64,000 bases of DNA from Nelumbo lutea (GCA_022828595.1 JAKGHH010000001.1:137101017-137165016), one strand, 5' to 3'. Positions 10,267 through 20,860 are shown, counted from the stretch's first letter. The notes: a model not told the origin generated them from the letters alone. A program made the numbers and translations.

Positions 10267-13161
10267 ATGATTGAATGCAGTGCTTTAGACGTTAGAGGCA
10301 GACGAATGGCGACTGAGTTTGCTTGGTCTTACCATTCATTGAAGAAATTTGGGGCTAGGGTTCTGGGTTTCTCATTGATCTCTTTACAGAGGAATCAACT
10401 GCTATGGATTCATATCTTGTTGTTCCTCTTCAATATCGCCTGTGCAGCCTCCATTTCTTCTTCGGCTTCTCGACTCTCTTACAGCGATCACTGTGATTCG
10501 ATCGTACCCCAACCCACCGCCAATGGTCCTCAGCGAATCTCCACCGCCGGAGTTCTCGAGTTGAGGAACGGATTCTACACCGGTGGCGATAAAATTCTAG
10601 GGCAAAATCCATCCTCCCCTTTTAATTTCCCGAAAGCTCTCTCCTTTCACAGCGGGCTTACGTATGCAACCGATACCGAAGGTGTCTACAAGATCGACGG
10701 GAGTTTGACCTTCCGAGCTGTAAACATGTACGCTTTTCTGGGGAACGAAACTCATGGTAGAAAGCTCTATGCACGGCTTCGGCCTCGTCCCCCTCGTTTT
10801 CCTATCCGGAGAGGTGGTGTGCGTTTCTCTCTTCGGGGCTTTTGGTCAGAGACTACTGGGAAACTTTGTATGGTCGGATCTGGTTCTGGTTACTCGAAAG
10901 AAGGTAACTTACTCGATCTTTCGGCTGTTTTTAAGCTTAACTATCCCAAGAATTCGACCATTGTAAGTAGTCTGGTTAGTGGAACCGTAGAGAGCTTGGA
11001 TTCGATCGGTAGCTTGAATTATTTCGAACCAATTTCCATGCTGGCCTTCGCTGAGAAGAACTACGAGTATTCATTTACTTCAAAAGAAAGTGGAATTGTG
11101 TGTCCAAGTGCGGATGGTGATCAGGAGAATTCATCCCTTGGTATACAGCGGGGTAGAAGTGTTTGCAAGAAGCTCCATAGGCTTGCTAATGTGGTTAAAT
11201 TGGAGTATGGAAGTGATTGTGATCCTGGTAAGAATTGTAGTCCCCTTCCTAGGAGTGTTGGGTTTTTGCCTGGCTTTATGTCCTTCAACACGGCCCAGTG
11301 TTCAGATGAGCAAAGGTTGCGATTATTATTAGTGTTTTCTAATACTAGCTATTACGGGTATAACCATCTTTTAGATCCCAACACCACTTTGGTTGCTGAA
11401 GGAACATGGAATGCAGAGAATAATCAACTGTGCATTGTGGCCTGTCGGATCTTGAATCTTAACAGTTCTCTGGCTGATGCTTCTGTTGGGGATTGCTCAA
11501 TTAGGTTGACCTTGAGATTCAATGCAATCTTGTCAATTAGAAACAGGAGTCATGTCCTAGGACAACTTTGGCATAATGGAACCATGAATAGTTCGGCTTA
11601 TTTTAATAGGATTATGTTTAAGAGTTTTGAGAACAGAATAGTGGGGATTGCAGGTATGAGATATGAATACACAAAAACTGAAAGTGCAAGGAACATGTGT
11701 ACAAAGAACAAAGATGTTAAGAGCAAAGGAAAGCAGTATCCTGGTGGACATTCGTATGACATGAGATTTGACATGTCTGTGAAAAATACCCAAAGAAAAT
11801 TGGCATGGGGTTATTCAACCCCACTCTATATTGGTGATCGGTTTTATGACAGCTATTCTGTTCCTTTGTCAACACAAGCAAACTCTGCAGTTGCAGTCAA
11901 TAAAACTAGTCAAGGCAGCCTACTGAATGTCAGCTATGTTATAAGCTTCACACCACCATCTGATTTCAAATTGGATGGGAGTCCTTCAACTGATGCTATA
12001 GAAATTTCGGCTGAAGGGGTCTATGATACAAAGACTGGAAGCCTATGTATGGTGGGCTGCCGGTATCTGGGCTCAAACCATCAGAAATTAACAAAAGATG
12101 CTTCCTTGGACTGTGAACTTCTCATCAATGTCCAATTCCCTTCATTAAATGCTAAGAGTGGAGGTTACATAAAGGGAACCATCAAAAGCACAAGGAGATC
12201 ATCGGACCCTCTTTTCTTCAAACCTTTAGAGTTGTCTTCAACCTCCATTGCTACAAAAGAAGCAGGGGAATCCATCTGGAGGATGGATCTGGAGATCAGC
12301 ATGGTTTTGATATCTAATACTTTTGCATGTGTATTTGTGGGATTACAGTTGCTTTATGTGAAAAGGAACCCTGATGTGCTTCCACTTATCTCCCTTGTGA
12401 TGCTTGTGGTTCTTACCCTGGGCCACATGATCCCTCTAGTACTAAACTTTGAGGCCTTATTCTTGGCAAACCGCAACCGGCAAAATGTACTGCTAGGAAG
12501 TGGTGGATGGCTTGAAGTGAATGAAGTGATAGTAAGGGTAGTTACAATGGTAGCTTTCCTAATGCAATTCCGTCTTCTCCAACTGACATGGTCCTCAAGA
12601 TTGGTTGATGGAAGCACAAAGGAATTGTGGGTTGCTGAGAAGAGGGCTCTTTTTGTGTCACTACCATTATATGTGGTTGGGGGGCTGATTGCTTGGTTTG
12701 TGCAGTGGTGGAAGACTATTTATGAGGCTCCAGTATCCCATGCACGCTTTGTTGCTGATTATCAACGGCATTCTCTCTTGGGAGACCTGAGGTCTTATGC
12801 TGGTTTGGTCCTAGATGGTTTTCTACTCCCTCAGATCCTGCTCAATTTATTCTGGAACTCAAGAGAAAAGGCTCTTGCACCATCATTTTATGTTGGAACT
12901 ACTGCTGTCCGTCTGTTACCACATGCATATGATCTTTATAGGGCCCACAGATATGTACCCTACTTTGGTGTATCGTACATCTATGCTAATCCTGGTGCAG
13001 ATTTTTACTCCACTGCCTGGGATGTCATTATCCCTTGTGGTGGTTTGCTGTTTGCTCTTCTCATTTACTTGCAGCAGCAGTTTGGTGGTCGTTGCGTCCT
13101 TCCATCAAGATATAGAAAACCTGCCTCTTATGAAAAGGTACCTGTAGTTAGCGGTGAGTGA
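10267..13161 (+). CDS. DUF2921 multi-pass membrane protein, intronless
   Basis: A single open frame of 964 codons. A hydrophobic N-terminal segment (LLWIHILLFLFNIACAAS, about residues 46-63) looks like a signal peptide or anchor. Next comes a roughly 600-residue cysteine-containing luminal or extracellular region with many N-x-S/T sites and three internally similar segments marked by GKLCMVGSG, NQLCIVACR and GSLCMVGCR. About six membrane spans follow between residues 678 and 937. The tail ends in RYRKPASYEKVPVV, as in the plain DUF2921 proteins such as Arabidopsis At1g52780. The RING domain of the FLYING SAUCER E3 ligases, which share DUF2921, is absent. The biochemical role is unknown. The frame opens at 10,267, but the ATG at 10,306 (MATEFAWSYHS) is an equally plausible start; both have weak context. 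No frameshift or stop is seen. Confidence 0.92.
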   Translation: MIECSALDVRGRRMATEFAWSYHSLKKFGARVLGFSLISLQRNQLLWIHILLFLFNIACAASISSSASRLSYSDHCDSIVPQPTANGPQRISTAGVLELRNGFYTGGDKILGQNPSSPFNFPKALSFHSGLTYATDTEGVYKIDGSLTFRAVNMYAFLGNETHGRKLYARLRPRPPRFPIRRGGVRFSLRGFWSETTGKLCMVGSGSGYSKEGNLLDLSAVFKLNYPKNSTIVSSLVSGTVESLDSIGSLNYFEPISMLAFAEKNYEYSFTSKESGIVCPSADGDQENSSLGIQRGRSVCKKLHRLANVVKLEYGSDCDPGKNCSPLPRSVGFLPGFMSFNTAQCSDEQRLRLLLVFSNTSYYGYNHLLDPNTTLVAEGTWNAENNQLCIVACRILNLNSSLADASVGDCSIRLTLRFNAILSIRNRSHVLGQLWHNGTMNSSAYFNRIMFKSFENRIVGIAGMRYEYTKTESARNMCTKNKDVKSKGKQYPGGHSYDMRFDMSVKNTQRKLAWGYSTPLYIGDRFYDSYSVPLSTQANSAVAVNKTSQGSLLNVSYVISFTPPSDFKLDGSPSTDAIEISAEGVYDTKTGSLCMVGCRYLGSNHQKLTKDASLDCELLINVQFPSLNAKSGGYIKGTIKSTRRSSDPLFFKPLELSSTSIATKEAGESIWRMDLEISMVLISNTFACVFVGLQLLYVKRNPDVLPLISLVMLVVLTLGHMIPLVLNFEALFLANRNRQNVLLGSGGWLEVNEVIVRVVTMVAFLMQFRLLQLTWSSRLVDGSTKELWVAEKRALFVSLPLYVVGGLIAWFVQWWKTIYEAPVSHARFVADYQRHSLLGDLRSYAGLVLDGFLLPQILLNLFWNSREKALAPSFYVGTTAVRLLPHAYDLYRAHRYVPYFGVSYIYANPGADFYSTAWDVIIPCGGLLFALLIYLQQQFGGRCVLPSRYRKPASYEKVPVVSGE

Positions 13162-13739
13162 TTGTAAGGGTAACTTAGCCTCCCCAGTTTTCTGTTGTTA
13201 CTAGTTGTAGACTTCATACCTGTGCATAAAAGTAATGGTGAGTCTAAGCAGTTATATAATGCTGCAAGTGTAGGCATTAAGTACATACTTTTATTGTTTT
13301 TGTATTCTTCAAGAAAGTTTCAACTGATATTTTACTGTGTTTCTTCCCTGGCTTAATTCCTTAAAAGTACACACATAGATTAGCATTTGATTGTTTTATA
13401 AGTGACATAAAATGAATTTTCCTTAATTTTTTAATGATTGTTTCTAGGTTCCCAATGAATGTCTTTGTCATCTAAATGCTTGAATGGTTTTATGTGCTTC
13501 CTCCTTGCATAATAACCACTTTGTGCCTTAATGTTATGCACACATAAATATGAATATGAGGTTCAAGGCAAGGAAATGATACAAGTCCTTTAATGCTAAC
13601 TTTTCATGCATCCTACTGAGCCGAAGTATATAGCAACTTGAATTGTTGCAAGGGTATCTAGTACTTCATGTACCTCTTTTGATCAGCTTATGTTTTGTTG
13701 AAAATGGGTCTGTATGGATTATGGAATCATGCATATTGT
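13162..13739. other. 3' flank of the DUF2921 gene
   Basis: Presumed 3' untranslated region and AT-rich spacer up to the tandem repeat. Nothing else recognised. Confidence 0.5.
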
Positions 13740-14225
13740 CCAATGTTCATGTGTATGGGTAGGTGGACCAATCTGATATACAGAAAATGCAGAAAGAGAT
13801 GGAAGAGATTCAGGTAGGTATGATTGTAAACTCCAGTAAAATAATGAAATAATCTATACTGTTCAGTGTTCATCATGTGTACGGGTAGGTGGGCCCATCT
13901 GATATCAGCAAATGTATAAAGAGATGGAAGAGAAGAGATTCAGGTGGGTATGTTGCTCTTCCAGCAAAATAATGAAATCATCTATACTGTTCAGTGTTCA
14001 TGTGTATGGGTAGGTGGGCCCTTCTGATATGCAGCAAATGTAGAAAGAGATGGAAGAGAAGAGATTCAGGTGGGTATGCTGTTCTTCCAGCAAAATAATG
14101 AAATCATCTATACTGTCCATGTTCATGTGTATGGATAGGTGGGCCCATCTGATATGCAGCGAATGTAGAAAGAGATGGAAGAGGTTCAGGTGGGTATGTT
14201 GTTCTTCCAGCAAAATAATGAAAAT
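13740..14225. repeat. 125-bp tandem repeat, about four copies
   Basis: The anchor GTGTATGGGTAGGTGG recurs at 13,751, 13,877, 14,002 and 14,127, so the periods are 126, 125 and 125 bp. Each unit then has GATATGCAGCAAATGTA, a purine-rich AGAGATGGAAGAG block with TTCAGGTGGGTATG, and CCAGCAAAATAATGAAAT. The last two copies are most alike and the final unit is cut short. The unit length is not a multiple of three and the frames break, so it is not protein-coding. Confidence 0.9.
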
Positions 14226-14306
14226 ATGGAACTTATTCTTAACTTTCGTCCTATTGACACTAAACAATGGAATATGGCATAGAACCGAATGGCAGATAAT
14301 CATTTA

Positions 14307-15568
14307 GGTTATGTTTGGTTTGAAGGAAAAGGTAGGGAAAGGAAGGAAAGATGGGGAAACCTTTAGCCTCTGTTTGTTTTGTGGGAAGATTTGGGTGGGA
14401 TGGGAAAAGATGAGATGGGATGGGATGGAAAAGTGTAAAATTTTAACTTTCCAGTGTTTGGTTTTACATGAGAAAGTAGAAGAAAAATATCCAAGACAAA
14501 ATAGAGGTCTCAAAGGTTCAATCCACAGAGGGAGGATGAAGACGAAATAGAGATCTTGGAGGTTCAATCCGCCCTCATCGTTGGTGAATGCAAACCATCA
14601 TCAACAACGGTGTTACATGTCACAGTTTCAAAAAAAGTAAAGTTGAACCACACAGACACAGAGAAGGAGGAGAAGGAGCTTTTATTACTTTCTCATCAGT
14701 TTCTACTATTCATCGTCGTCTCTAACCCATTTCATTTCTCTACACTTCACAGTAGATATCCAATCCTTTGTATCTACATGGTTAATTACGAGATACGGGT
14801 TTTCTTTGTCTTTTTTTCCCCTCTGGGTTTATAAGTAAAGATAAAAATCGAGGGTTTCTTATCATGACTTCCTACTATTCTTCCGGGCTTTTTCTGTTGA
14901 GATCAGCATGTTATTCCGGGATATACTATCTGGGTTCCTATCCTGCGGTTCTGCTTTTGTAATTGTATGCCTGAAAATGGAGGGATTTCAGCAGAAAAGA
15001 TCGTTTGGTAAGGGGAAACCATATCACGGATGTGCGGCGACTCTCATAAACATCTCTGATCAGAAATCCGACATTAATCTTGTCCTGACGGAGAGAGTTC
15101 TCAACAAAGGTCAGGCATTGGTTCTCTGTCGGTCCTTCTATTTCTGTTCTTTATCTTTCTGTTTACTTTCGTTTTTATCGTTCGTACTATTTAAGGAATT
15201 TTGAATTCATCATTCCCGTCAAGGTGGCAATTACCAGCAGACCTGTTACTGGCAGTGGTGGCAATGGTGGCAATTACCAGCAGTGGCGACGAGGATGAAG
15301 ACAGTCGTGAGTTTTCTCGAGTTTTTCCACCGGGGTCGCACAGTTTTGGTGCGACTCCGAATCTTTGATTTGGGATCTAGCATCCCACCTTTTTCTCACC
15401 CCATCCCACTCTTTCCCTCAAAACAAATATGAGAAAAGGGAATATTTTTGGAATATTCACTTTTTCTCATCCCTATCCCACAAACCAAACAGAGCCTTAC
15501 AATTTTTGTATAGGTTTCCTTACCGTCCCCTTCCTTTCCCTGCTTTTTCCTTGAAACCAAACACAGCA
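14307..15568. mobile_element. small Harbinger-type MITE split by a nested element
   Basis: The outer arms are GGTTATGTTTGGTTTGAAGG at the left and CCTTGAAACCAAACACAGCA at the right, flanked by TTA at 14,304-14,306 and 15,569-15,571. Without the nested element at 14,366-15,496 the outer one would be only about 128 bp, like the intact copies at 19,647 and 56,620. Confidence 0.8.
14366..15496. mobile_element. 1.13-kb nested Harbinger-type element with non-MITE cargo
   Basis: The termini GCCTCTGTTTGTTTTGTGGG and CCCACAAACCAAACAGAGCC are inverted complements flanked by TTA (14,363-14,365 and 15,497-15,499). The interior is much longer than a simple MITE and is not AT-rich. It includes an open stretch from ATG 14,976 (MEGFQQKRSFGKGKPYHGCA) up to a possible donor near 15,110. 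No transposase is seen. The cargo may be a captured host-gene fragment; I do not recognise the gene. Confidence 0.7.
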
Positions 15569-15571
15569 TTA

Positions 15572-16930
15572 GCTGACCACATAGTTTGGGAGAAGGCTTA
15601 GATGATGATGAATATTGGCACTTGACCGGAAGATGTTTCTTATCCACTGGTCAGTGATTTTTGAAGTTATTTATCTCCATATGGTATTTTTACCTAAATA
15701 TTGTGTGCATGTTTTTAAAGGGAATGAAGAAAAAGTTTCTATCTTATGTGGCGATGGCCAGTAATAATAGCTTCCTATCATGTCCATAACTGTGGAGGGT
15801 TAACTTGTGTAAAAATGAAAGAAATTATTTCTATAACACGATTCCGACTTCTTGGCAATATCAACCAGACAACCACCACTCAGGTAAAAAGGTGCTCTTC
15901 AGTGGTGATCCTGAACCTGCGTCTGAGGTAACATGCTTTCCAGAATGAGGGTGCCGGGATTTTTTTTCTCGTCCAGATGATATCTGAGCACGTTGATGTG
16001 GTAGTTCCTTTGTTCCTTTATCCTGGCTCTGGATGTGTTTGAAAGCCCAGTCCAGGCCCTGATTGTTCCAGAGGATTTCAACTGTTCCACAACATTGGCT
16101 GTTGCAGCTGAATTTTTTATTATTCTTAACTCAAATTGAGATTCACACCATTCACATAGTTGGCAAGGCATTGAGGTGGTCGCATCCAGGGTAAGGTTAG
16201 CAAGAGGAGTTTGTTTCAAGCAAAGAATTAGTCTAGCGAGTCCCCTACCATTGCCAGACCAGCGTAGGCACCGAGGTCGTCATGCCCAAGTTAGCCTTCC
16301 AAAAACTAGCACCAGAAGAATGGATGTTAGTTTGTGCCTTGGTGGATAGTGTTCTCTTAAGGCACTGAATGGATACCTTGCTGATGTATGTAGTTCTTAT
16401 TTTATTTTCTTTTTATATTCATATTGTTGCTTTGGATGTTTGTGATGGAAAATGATTCACTGATAGCATAGAAAATAGAAACGAGGCTTAAAACAAAAGA
16501 AAGCAACAGAGTTCCTTTTGAATTTTGTCCCAATTAGCGGTTTGTGGATATGAAATTGCCGCAAAAGGTATATCAACTAGTCAAGGTTGTACTCTTTGTA
16601 AAACAAGGATTACAATCCCTTATCCTCTCTAACCTTATATTTCTGTGCTTGTCAAATTTTTAATATCCCTTTTTTTTCAAGGTTTGAAATTTCAAAACAT
16701 CAAAATTATGGTAAAGATAATTTTAAGAGGTGTATTAGGATATGCAGGTAGAATACATGGAAAGCATGGCTATGAAATCCAAATATATATACGTAGAGTC
16801 AAGGTTTTAAAAGGCTAAATGAAAGTTGAGGCATTATAGTAAGCTTCAAAATGTTGCAATGCTGAAGTCTTGAGGCAAAATTTATGCACCTTGCCTCACG
16901 GTGTATGTCTCATATTTTTCAGGGACTCTT
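15572..16930. other. intergenic, no gene recognised
   Basis: Mostly unremarkable sequence. A minus-strand open frame at 15,899-16,219 (with CQLCEWCESQF) has no family I can name, and its composition does not differ from its surroundings. Around 16,800-16,920 there is a GCCTCAAG-type dispersed repeat fragment. Confidence 0.4.
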
Positions 16931-16936
16931 AAAAAT

Positions 16937-17180
16937 AAGGGAAATTTTCCGATTAGCATCTTGTATTTTGGGTCTAGTGTCATTTTTGTCTCTGAATTTT
17001 AAAACGCAATAATTCAGTATCTGAATTTTTTTAACGTGTCATCTAATTTTCTTTATTAATCATTTAAATATTAATAAAAAATGAACATTAATAAATCGAT
17101 TTCTATTCAAAAAAAAGTCGGGGTCTCTAAAAGAAGCAAAGGTTTGAAACTCTTTATTTTGTCAGTGAGAATTTTCCCTA
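16937..17180. mobile_element. short MULE-like element or terminus
   Basis: The stretch GTATTTTGGGTCTAGTGTCA through AAAACGCAATAATTCAGTAT matches the long terminal repeat that bounds the captured kinase at 59.6-61.25 kb. It begins GGGAAATTTTCCG, and a roughly complementary GAGAATTTTCCCT lies at 17,167-17,179. It may therefore be a small deletion derivative of the same family. No target duplication was found. Confidence 0.45.
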
Positions 17181-17520
17181 ACAATGTGAGGTTGCTGTTT
17201 GAATAATTGCTGTCAACGAATTCCAGCCCTTGGAACAATCTTATGGAAAGCCAATGCTGTGATGTAATTACTTGTAACGACCTCGACCAAAATGTTGAAA
17301 AGGGTTTCAATCCCGGAATGTATTGTTACTGGGCCTGATGAGTCAGGACTCGGTTACCAGGATGCGCAAGTCCTCGACTCTATCCAGGTTTGCAGCTGGG
17401 ATAGATATGACAAAATTCCACGCTTCCATTGCTTTTCATTTGCCACGTGTTGTTATCATAGTTGAACACCTCTCTGTAATCTGATTCAGACCTTAAACCT
17501 TAAATCTTGAACTCTCCTAT
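17181..17520. other. intergenic, nothing recognised
   Basis: No supported gene, repeat or regulatory site. Confidence 0.4.
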
Positions 17521-17900
17521 TAAAATTCACATATGCGCCCAACAGAATCTCTCGTGATGGAGCCTCATCACTATTCTTTCATTTGCCGAAAACCATGGCA
17601 GCTCTGATAAATCTTATTCCTCATCATCTTTTACCCTTTGCACAGGCCAGTTTCGTGGGTTGGCTCGTGGCCGACTCGTGATAAGCAACAGCCAATCCGT
17701 CGACGACTATGAAGAATTCGGTGATGGAAGATCTCACAACGAGGATAGCGACTTTGGGTCTTTGACCAAGACGATGAGGGGAATCTTAAGTATTTCAACG
17801 GATCCTTCTCTATCTCTCTCCATCTATGAAGTGATCAACAGGAATCTCTGGTTGAATCATACACGACTCTGTTTTACTTTTCATTCTTCTTTTTAAACAG
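17521..17900 (+). other. possible gene or gene fragment, unidentified
   Basis: Higher-GC sequence than its surroundings. From ATG 17,595 a short frame reads MAALINLIPHHLLPFAQ up to 17,645, ending at CAG like a splice boundary. A second frame continues 17,660-17,896 with RLVISNSQSVDDYEEFGDG. Neither part has a recognisable domain and they are not in one frame. It could be a degenerate or captured exon. Confidence 0.25.
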
Positions 17901-18640
17901 TTTTTGAAGGGGTTTTAAAGAGATGCAGGTAGTCTTAGAACTATAAAGGAGAGCATATGCTTAAATATTAGAAATTATAATAAATATACAATGGAAATGG
18001 ACTAAATTTTCCAGAAAAAAAAAAGTCAAAACAGTGATTGAAACTAAACCAAAAAGAAAAACTAAGAATATTAGTCACGTTTCTGATTTTCGTTATCTAA
18101 AGCTATGCGTTATGCACATAATCCATCTACGTCTTGTGTTTCTTCTCCCTTATGCAATTGAAAGTTTTTTCACAGATACGCCGGGAAAGAGAAGGGGAAG
18201 TGGGGCGGGAAGGTTTTTCAGGGACATATTCTTTGTTTGTTAAGCAGATTTACGCTTTCTCTTTGCAGAGAGAAAACTCTTATCTCTTCAACAAACAAAT
18301 CATACCCAAGCACCAATCAATCATAAATTTTGTCAGGTTGGTTGTTGGGGCTCTACCTACTCCTGTCCTAAAGAACCTAAGCACAGAACAGACCAAAGTC
18401 AATAAGCGATGAGCCCTACTTCTGGAAAATTCAACTCACACATGCACATTATACAATCCCCCGATCAAATCGATGATGCCCAAAATTTTCTGGATTTCAT
18501 ATTAGTCGTGTATTACCAGAAAAACAGAAGATAGACCACAAGATCAGCTGCCATTAACTAACCCTATTTGAATTTTGAAGTGAAGGAGGGAAAGAAAGAA
18601 AGGAAAAATTAAAAGAAATTACTAAGAAAAGAAAGAAAAA
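17901..18640. other. intergenic, probable 3' flank of the small membrane-protein gene
   Basis: AT-rich, no coding or repeat signal that I can support. The part nearest 18,665 is presumably the 3' untranslated region of the minus-strand gene. Confidence 0.4.
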
Positions 18641-18664
18641 TGAAAAACCGTGGAATCGACAGAA

Positions 18665-19174
18665 TCAATCGTCTTCGCCTATCCTCCTCACAAGCACCAA
18701 GTACCCAAGAAACGCACAGAAGGCGGCCACGATATTCCCTTCCCTAATCACAATCTTGATGGCAAACCCTGTAATATCTGTCGTGATCTTCCTCCCTTCC
18801 AGCACCAGAGATCGCTGGGGCTTGCCGCAGAAAGTAAGGAGCACCAGCACAGTAATCCATGTGAGAACCATGGCGGGCAGGGCAACGGCCAGGGCTGCCA
18901 CCATAGAAAGCAGGCCAAACACAGCTCCGAAGAGGACCGAGGCGTAAAGGGCCGGCCACCCAGCACCAGCAGCACCGTCGGAGTTGGAGTTGTACCAGGA
19001 AAGAATGGACCGAAGGAGGTTCCATGAGGAAGACAGCAGAAGAGCATAGACTAACACGAACAGACAAACCCATGTTCTTCTCTTGCTCATCAATCGCCTT
19101 AGCAAAGCCCAGGTGTCGGAGGAGCCCTTTTGCTCCTCCTCTTCCTTTTTCTCTTCTTCAAAGTCTTCTGCCAT
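18665..19174 (-). CDS. small plant multi-pass membrane protein, function unknown
   Basis: A 169-residue intronless frame. The N-terminus is acidic and charged (MAEDFEEEKKEEEEQKGSSD). Hydrophobic segments follow at about residues 33-58 (TWVCLFVLVYALLLSSSW), 72-95 and 96-117 (a long run with two likely passes), and 144-163 (GNIVAAFCAFLGYLVLV). A short basic/acidic tail (RRIGEDD) closes the protein. GC content is high at the third codon position, unlike the flanks, and the frame is unbroken, which supports a real gene. It resembles conserved, uncharacterised plant transmembrane proteins whose family name I cannot give. The ATG is the first in the frame and has G at +4. Confidence 0.82.
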   Translation of the reverse strand: MAEDFEEEKKEEEEQKGSSDTWALLRRLMSKRRTWVCLFVLVYALLLSSSWNLLRSILSWYNSNSDGAAGAGWPALYASVLFGAVFGLLSMVAALAVALPAMVLTWITVLVLLTFCGKPQRSLVLEGRKITTDITGFAIKIVIREGNIVAAFCAFLGYLVLVRRIGEDD

Positions 19175-19643
19175 TGATGATCTGCTCGACCCTTCGATTT
19201 TTCTGAGCTGAGGAGGTTTCCGCTATGCCTTCAACGAGGTCGCTGAGAAGAGACGGTAGCAAATTTTTGGGGGGAAAGGATTGAGTGTCTGGATAGTTTT
19301 GGTTTTGGTGTGGTGGGTCTCTCTGATCAGATATAAATCAGATGCTTCACGGCTTTATTTAGGTCGACGCTTCGACCTTTCCTTTTACCCTCTGTAACAA
19401 TCTAATGGAATCATGAAGCATCAGAGCAAGGCACCCTTGGCTCTGCTAACGGGGACCAATAGTGATAGCGAGTCGACGACGGCGTCATAACGGCAGTAAG
19501 ACACGAAGGACACCATCGGATTGACGGCGTCAATCCGAGGCCGCACCGACCGGACCAACTCAGCCCGAGATTTTTTGTCCTCGGATTGGATTTCAAACGA
19601 CTTCGCGTTTTTTTATTTAGTTGTATGGGTTTATACCGAACTC
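19175..19643 (-). promoter_or_regulatory. upstream region of the small membrane-protein gene
   Basis: Presumed 5' leader and promoter read on the minus strand. A TTATAT-type AT box lies near 19,330-19,340, about 160 bp above the start codon. The far part (19,430-19,600) is GC-rich with CGACG words. No gene is supported there. Confidence 0.35.
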
Positions 19644-19646
19644 TTA

Positions 19647-19755
19647 GCCATGTTTCGTTTGATGGAAATGTTAAGGAAAGAAAATGAAAGGTAGGGAAAG
19701 GTTTTCCTCTCTTTCTTTTCTTTTTCCTACTTTTTCTTTCAAATCAAACATAGCA
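19647..19755. mobile_element. 109-bp Harbinger-type foldback MITE
   Basis: The termini GCCATGTTTCGTTTGATGG and CTTTCAAATCAAACATAGCA are inverted complements flanked by TTA (19,644-19,646 and 19,756-19,758). It is the same small family as the outer element at 14,307. Confidence 0.75.
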
Positions 19756-19758
19756 TTA

Positions 19759-20337
19759 GATAATCTGAACCTACTCTATCTTGTCCTAACCTGATTATAT
19801 ATACACAAATTATTAACCAATCTGAATCACAACCTAAATGCATCAAATTATAACGCGGATTGAGCCAAGTTAGTAAGATCGGACTTGACCTCGGATTCAG
19901 TCTAGGCTTGGGCCTTAGCCCAAGTTTTAAGAGTAGATTTCAAAGGTCCGACTTGACCTCTAACTCAGTCCATCTGACTTGACCTCTAACTCAGTCCAGG
20001 TTTGGGCTAAGACTCTAATCTTAGGGTTGGGCCTGGGTTGCCCATAAACCCAGCCCAACCCGCCAGACTTGCATCCTTAACCATCAAGTCGATACAGTAA
20101 CGGCAGTAAGTGACCAGGAAATGAAAGTGACAAAGATCCAGGAGCGTTGCCTCCGTTACTTTCAAAGTGTGGATAGATTACATTACATTGTTTCACAAGC
20201 AATGTAAAACTAATGGCGCTTAATTAGCCTTTGTTCTTTTAAAGGGTTGGCCGAAGTTATGATTTCGTGTTTCAGAAGATTCGTTTTGGAGCAGCAGAAT
20301 TTTCCTTTGTGAAGAATGCACATGTGGAGGGCAATAT
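19759..20337. repeat. MITE-like low-complexity repeat and spacer
   Basis: From about 19,860 to 20,080 the sequence repeats words such as GACTTGACCTCTAACTCAGTCC and ends with CCCAACCCGCC then GCATCCTTAA, like one end of a hAT-like MITE. The matching left end is unclear. The rest is spacer. Confidence 0.4.
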
Positions 20338-20340
20338 TTA

Positions 20341-20857
20341 GGGCCCTTTTGGTTTGAATATGGGTTTGCAATTAAAATCGAAATGGTCTATTCTAATACC
20401 AACTGTTTGATTGGACAGAGCCGGAATCTCATTTCCATTTCCGGTGGAATGACTCAATGACATTCCCCCGGTATCTCATTCCCATTCTCATCCCCCTCCC
20501 TTGAAAATGAAATCTCATTCCAGTTAATTTCAATTTCTATTCCGATTCCTATCTGAACCAAATAAATTTTGGAAATCGACTATTCCAATTCTAATCCCAG
20601 AGGATTTCAATTCTGATAATTATTATAACTACAACCCAAATGATTCATAGCCGGAACCAGAATTGGAATGATCTATTCCCATAATTTGTTTGATTTAAAA
20701 AAATCAGAATGGGATTTGATTGGGGAATGACGTTCAAGAGAATGGCCGATGTCATTCCATCAGAAATGGGAATGGGATTTCATTTCCACCCAACCAAAAA
20801 GTTGGATATTTCAGGTTTCGATTCCAGACCCCCTATTCTCACAAACCAAATGGGTCC
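20341..20857. mobile_element. 517-bp Harbinger-type MITE
   Basis: It begins GGGCCCTTTTGGTTTG and ends CAAACCAAATGGGTCC, flanked by TTA at 20,338-20,340 and 20,858-20,860. The interior has inverted and repeated TTCCATTTCC / GGAATGGGAT words. A degenerate relative lies near 63,510-63,750. Confidence 0.78.
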
Positions 20858-20860
20858 TTA

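Noticed and set aside
10430..13147. Several open frames antisense to or in other frames of the DUF2921 gene
   Set aside because: They overlap a 964-codon frame with clear domain content and have no similarity of their own.
13740..14225. Considered as a CRISPR-like array
   Set aside because: Whole 125-bp units are repeated without unique spacers, and the genome is plant nuclear.
13998..14307. Overlapping open frames with a repeated sequence RFRWVCCSSSKIMK on one strand and LLEEQHTHLNLF on the other
   Set aside because: They arise from the 125-bp tandem repeat; the period is not a multiple of three and earlier units break the frame.
15899..16219. 106-codon minus-strand frame with a C-x2-C-x3-C pattern
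   Set aside because: No recognisable family, no neighbouring exons, and the cysteine pattern is too short to be meaningful.
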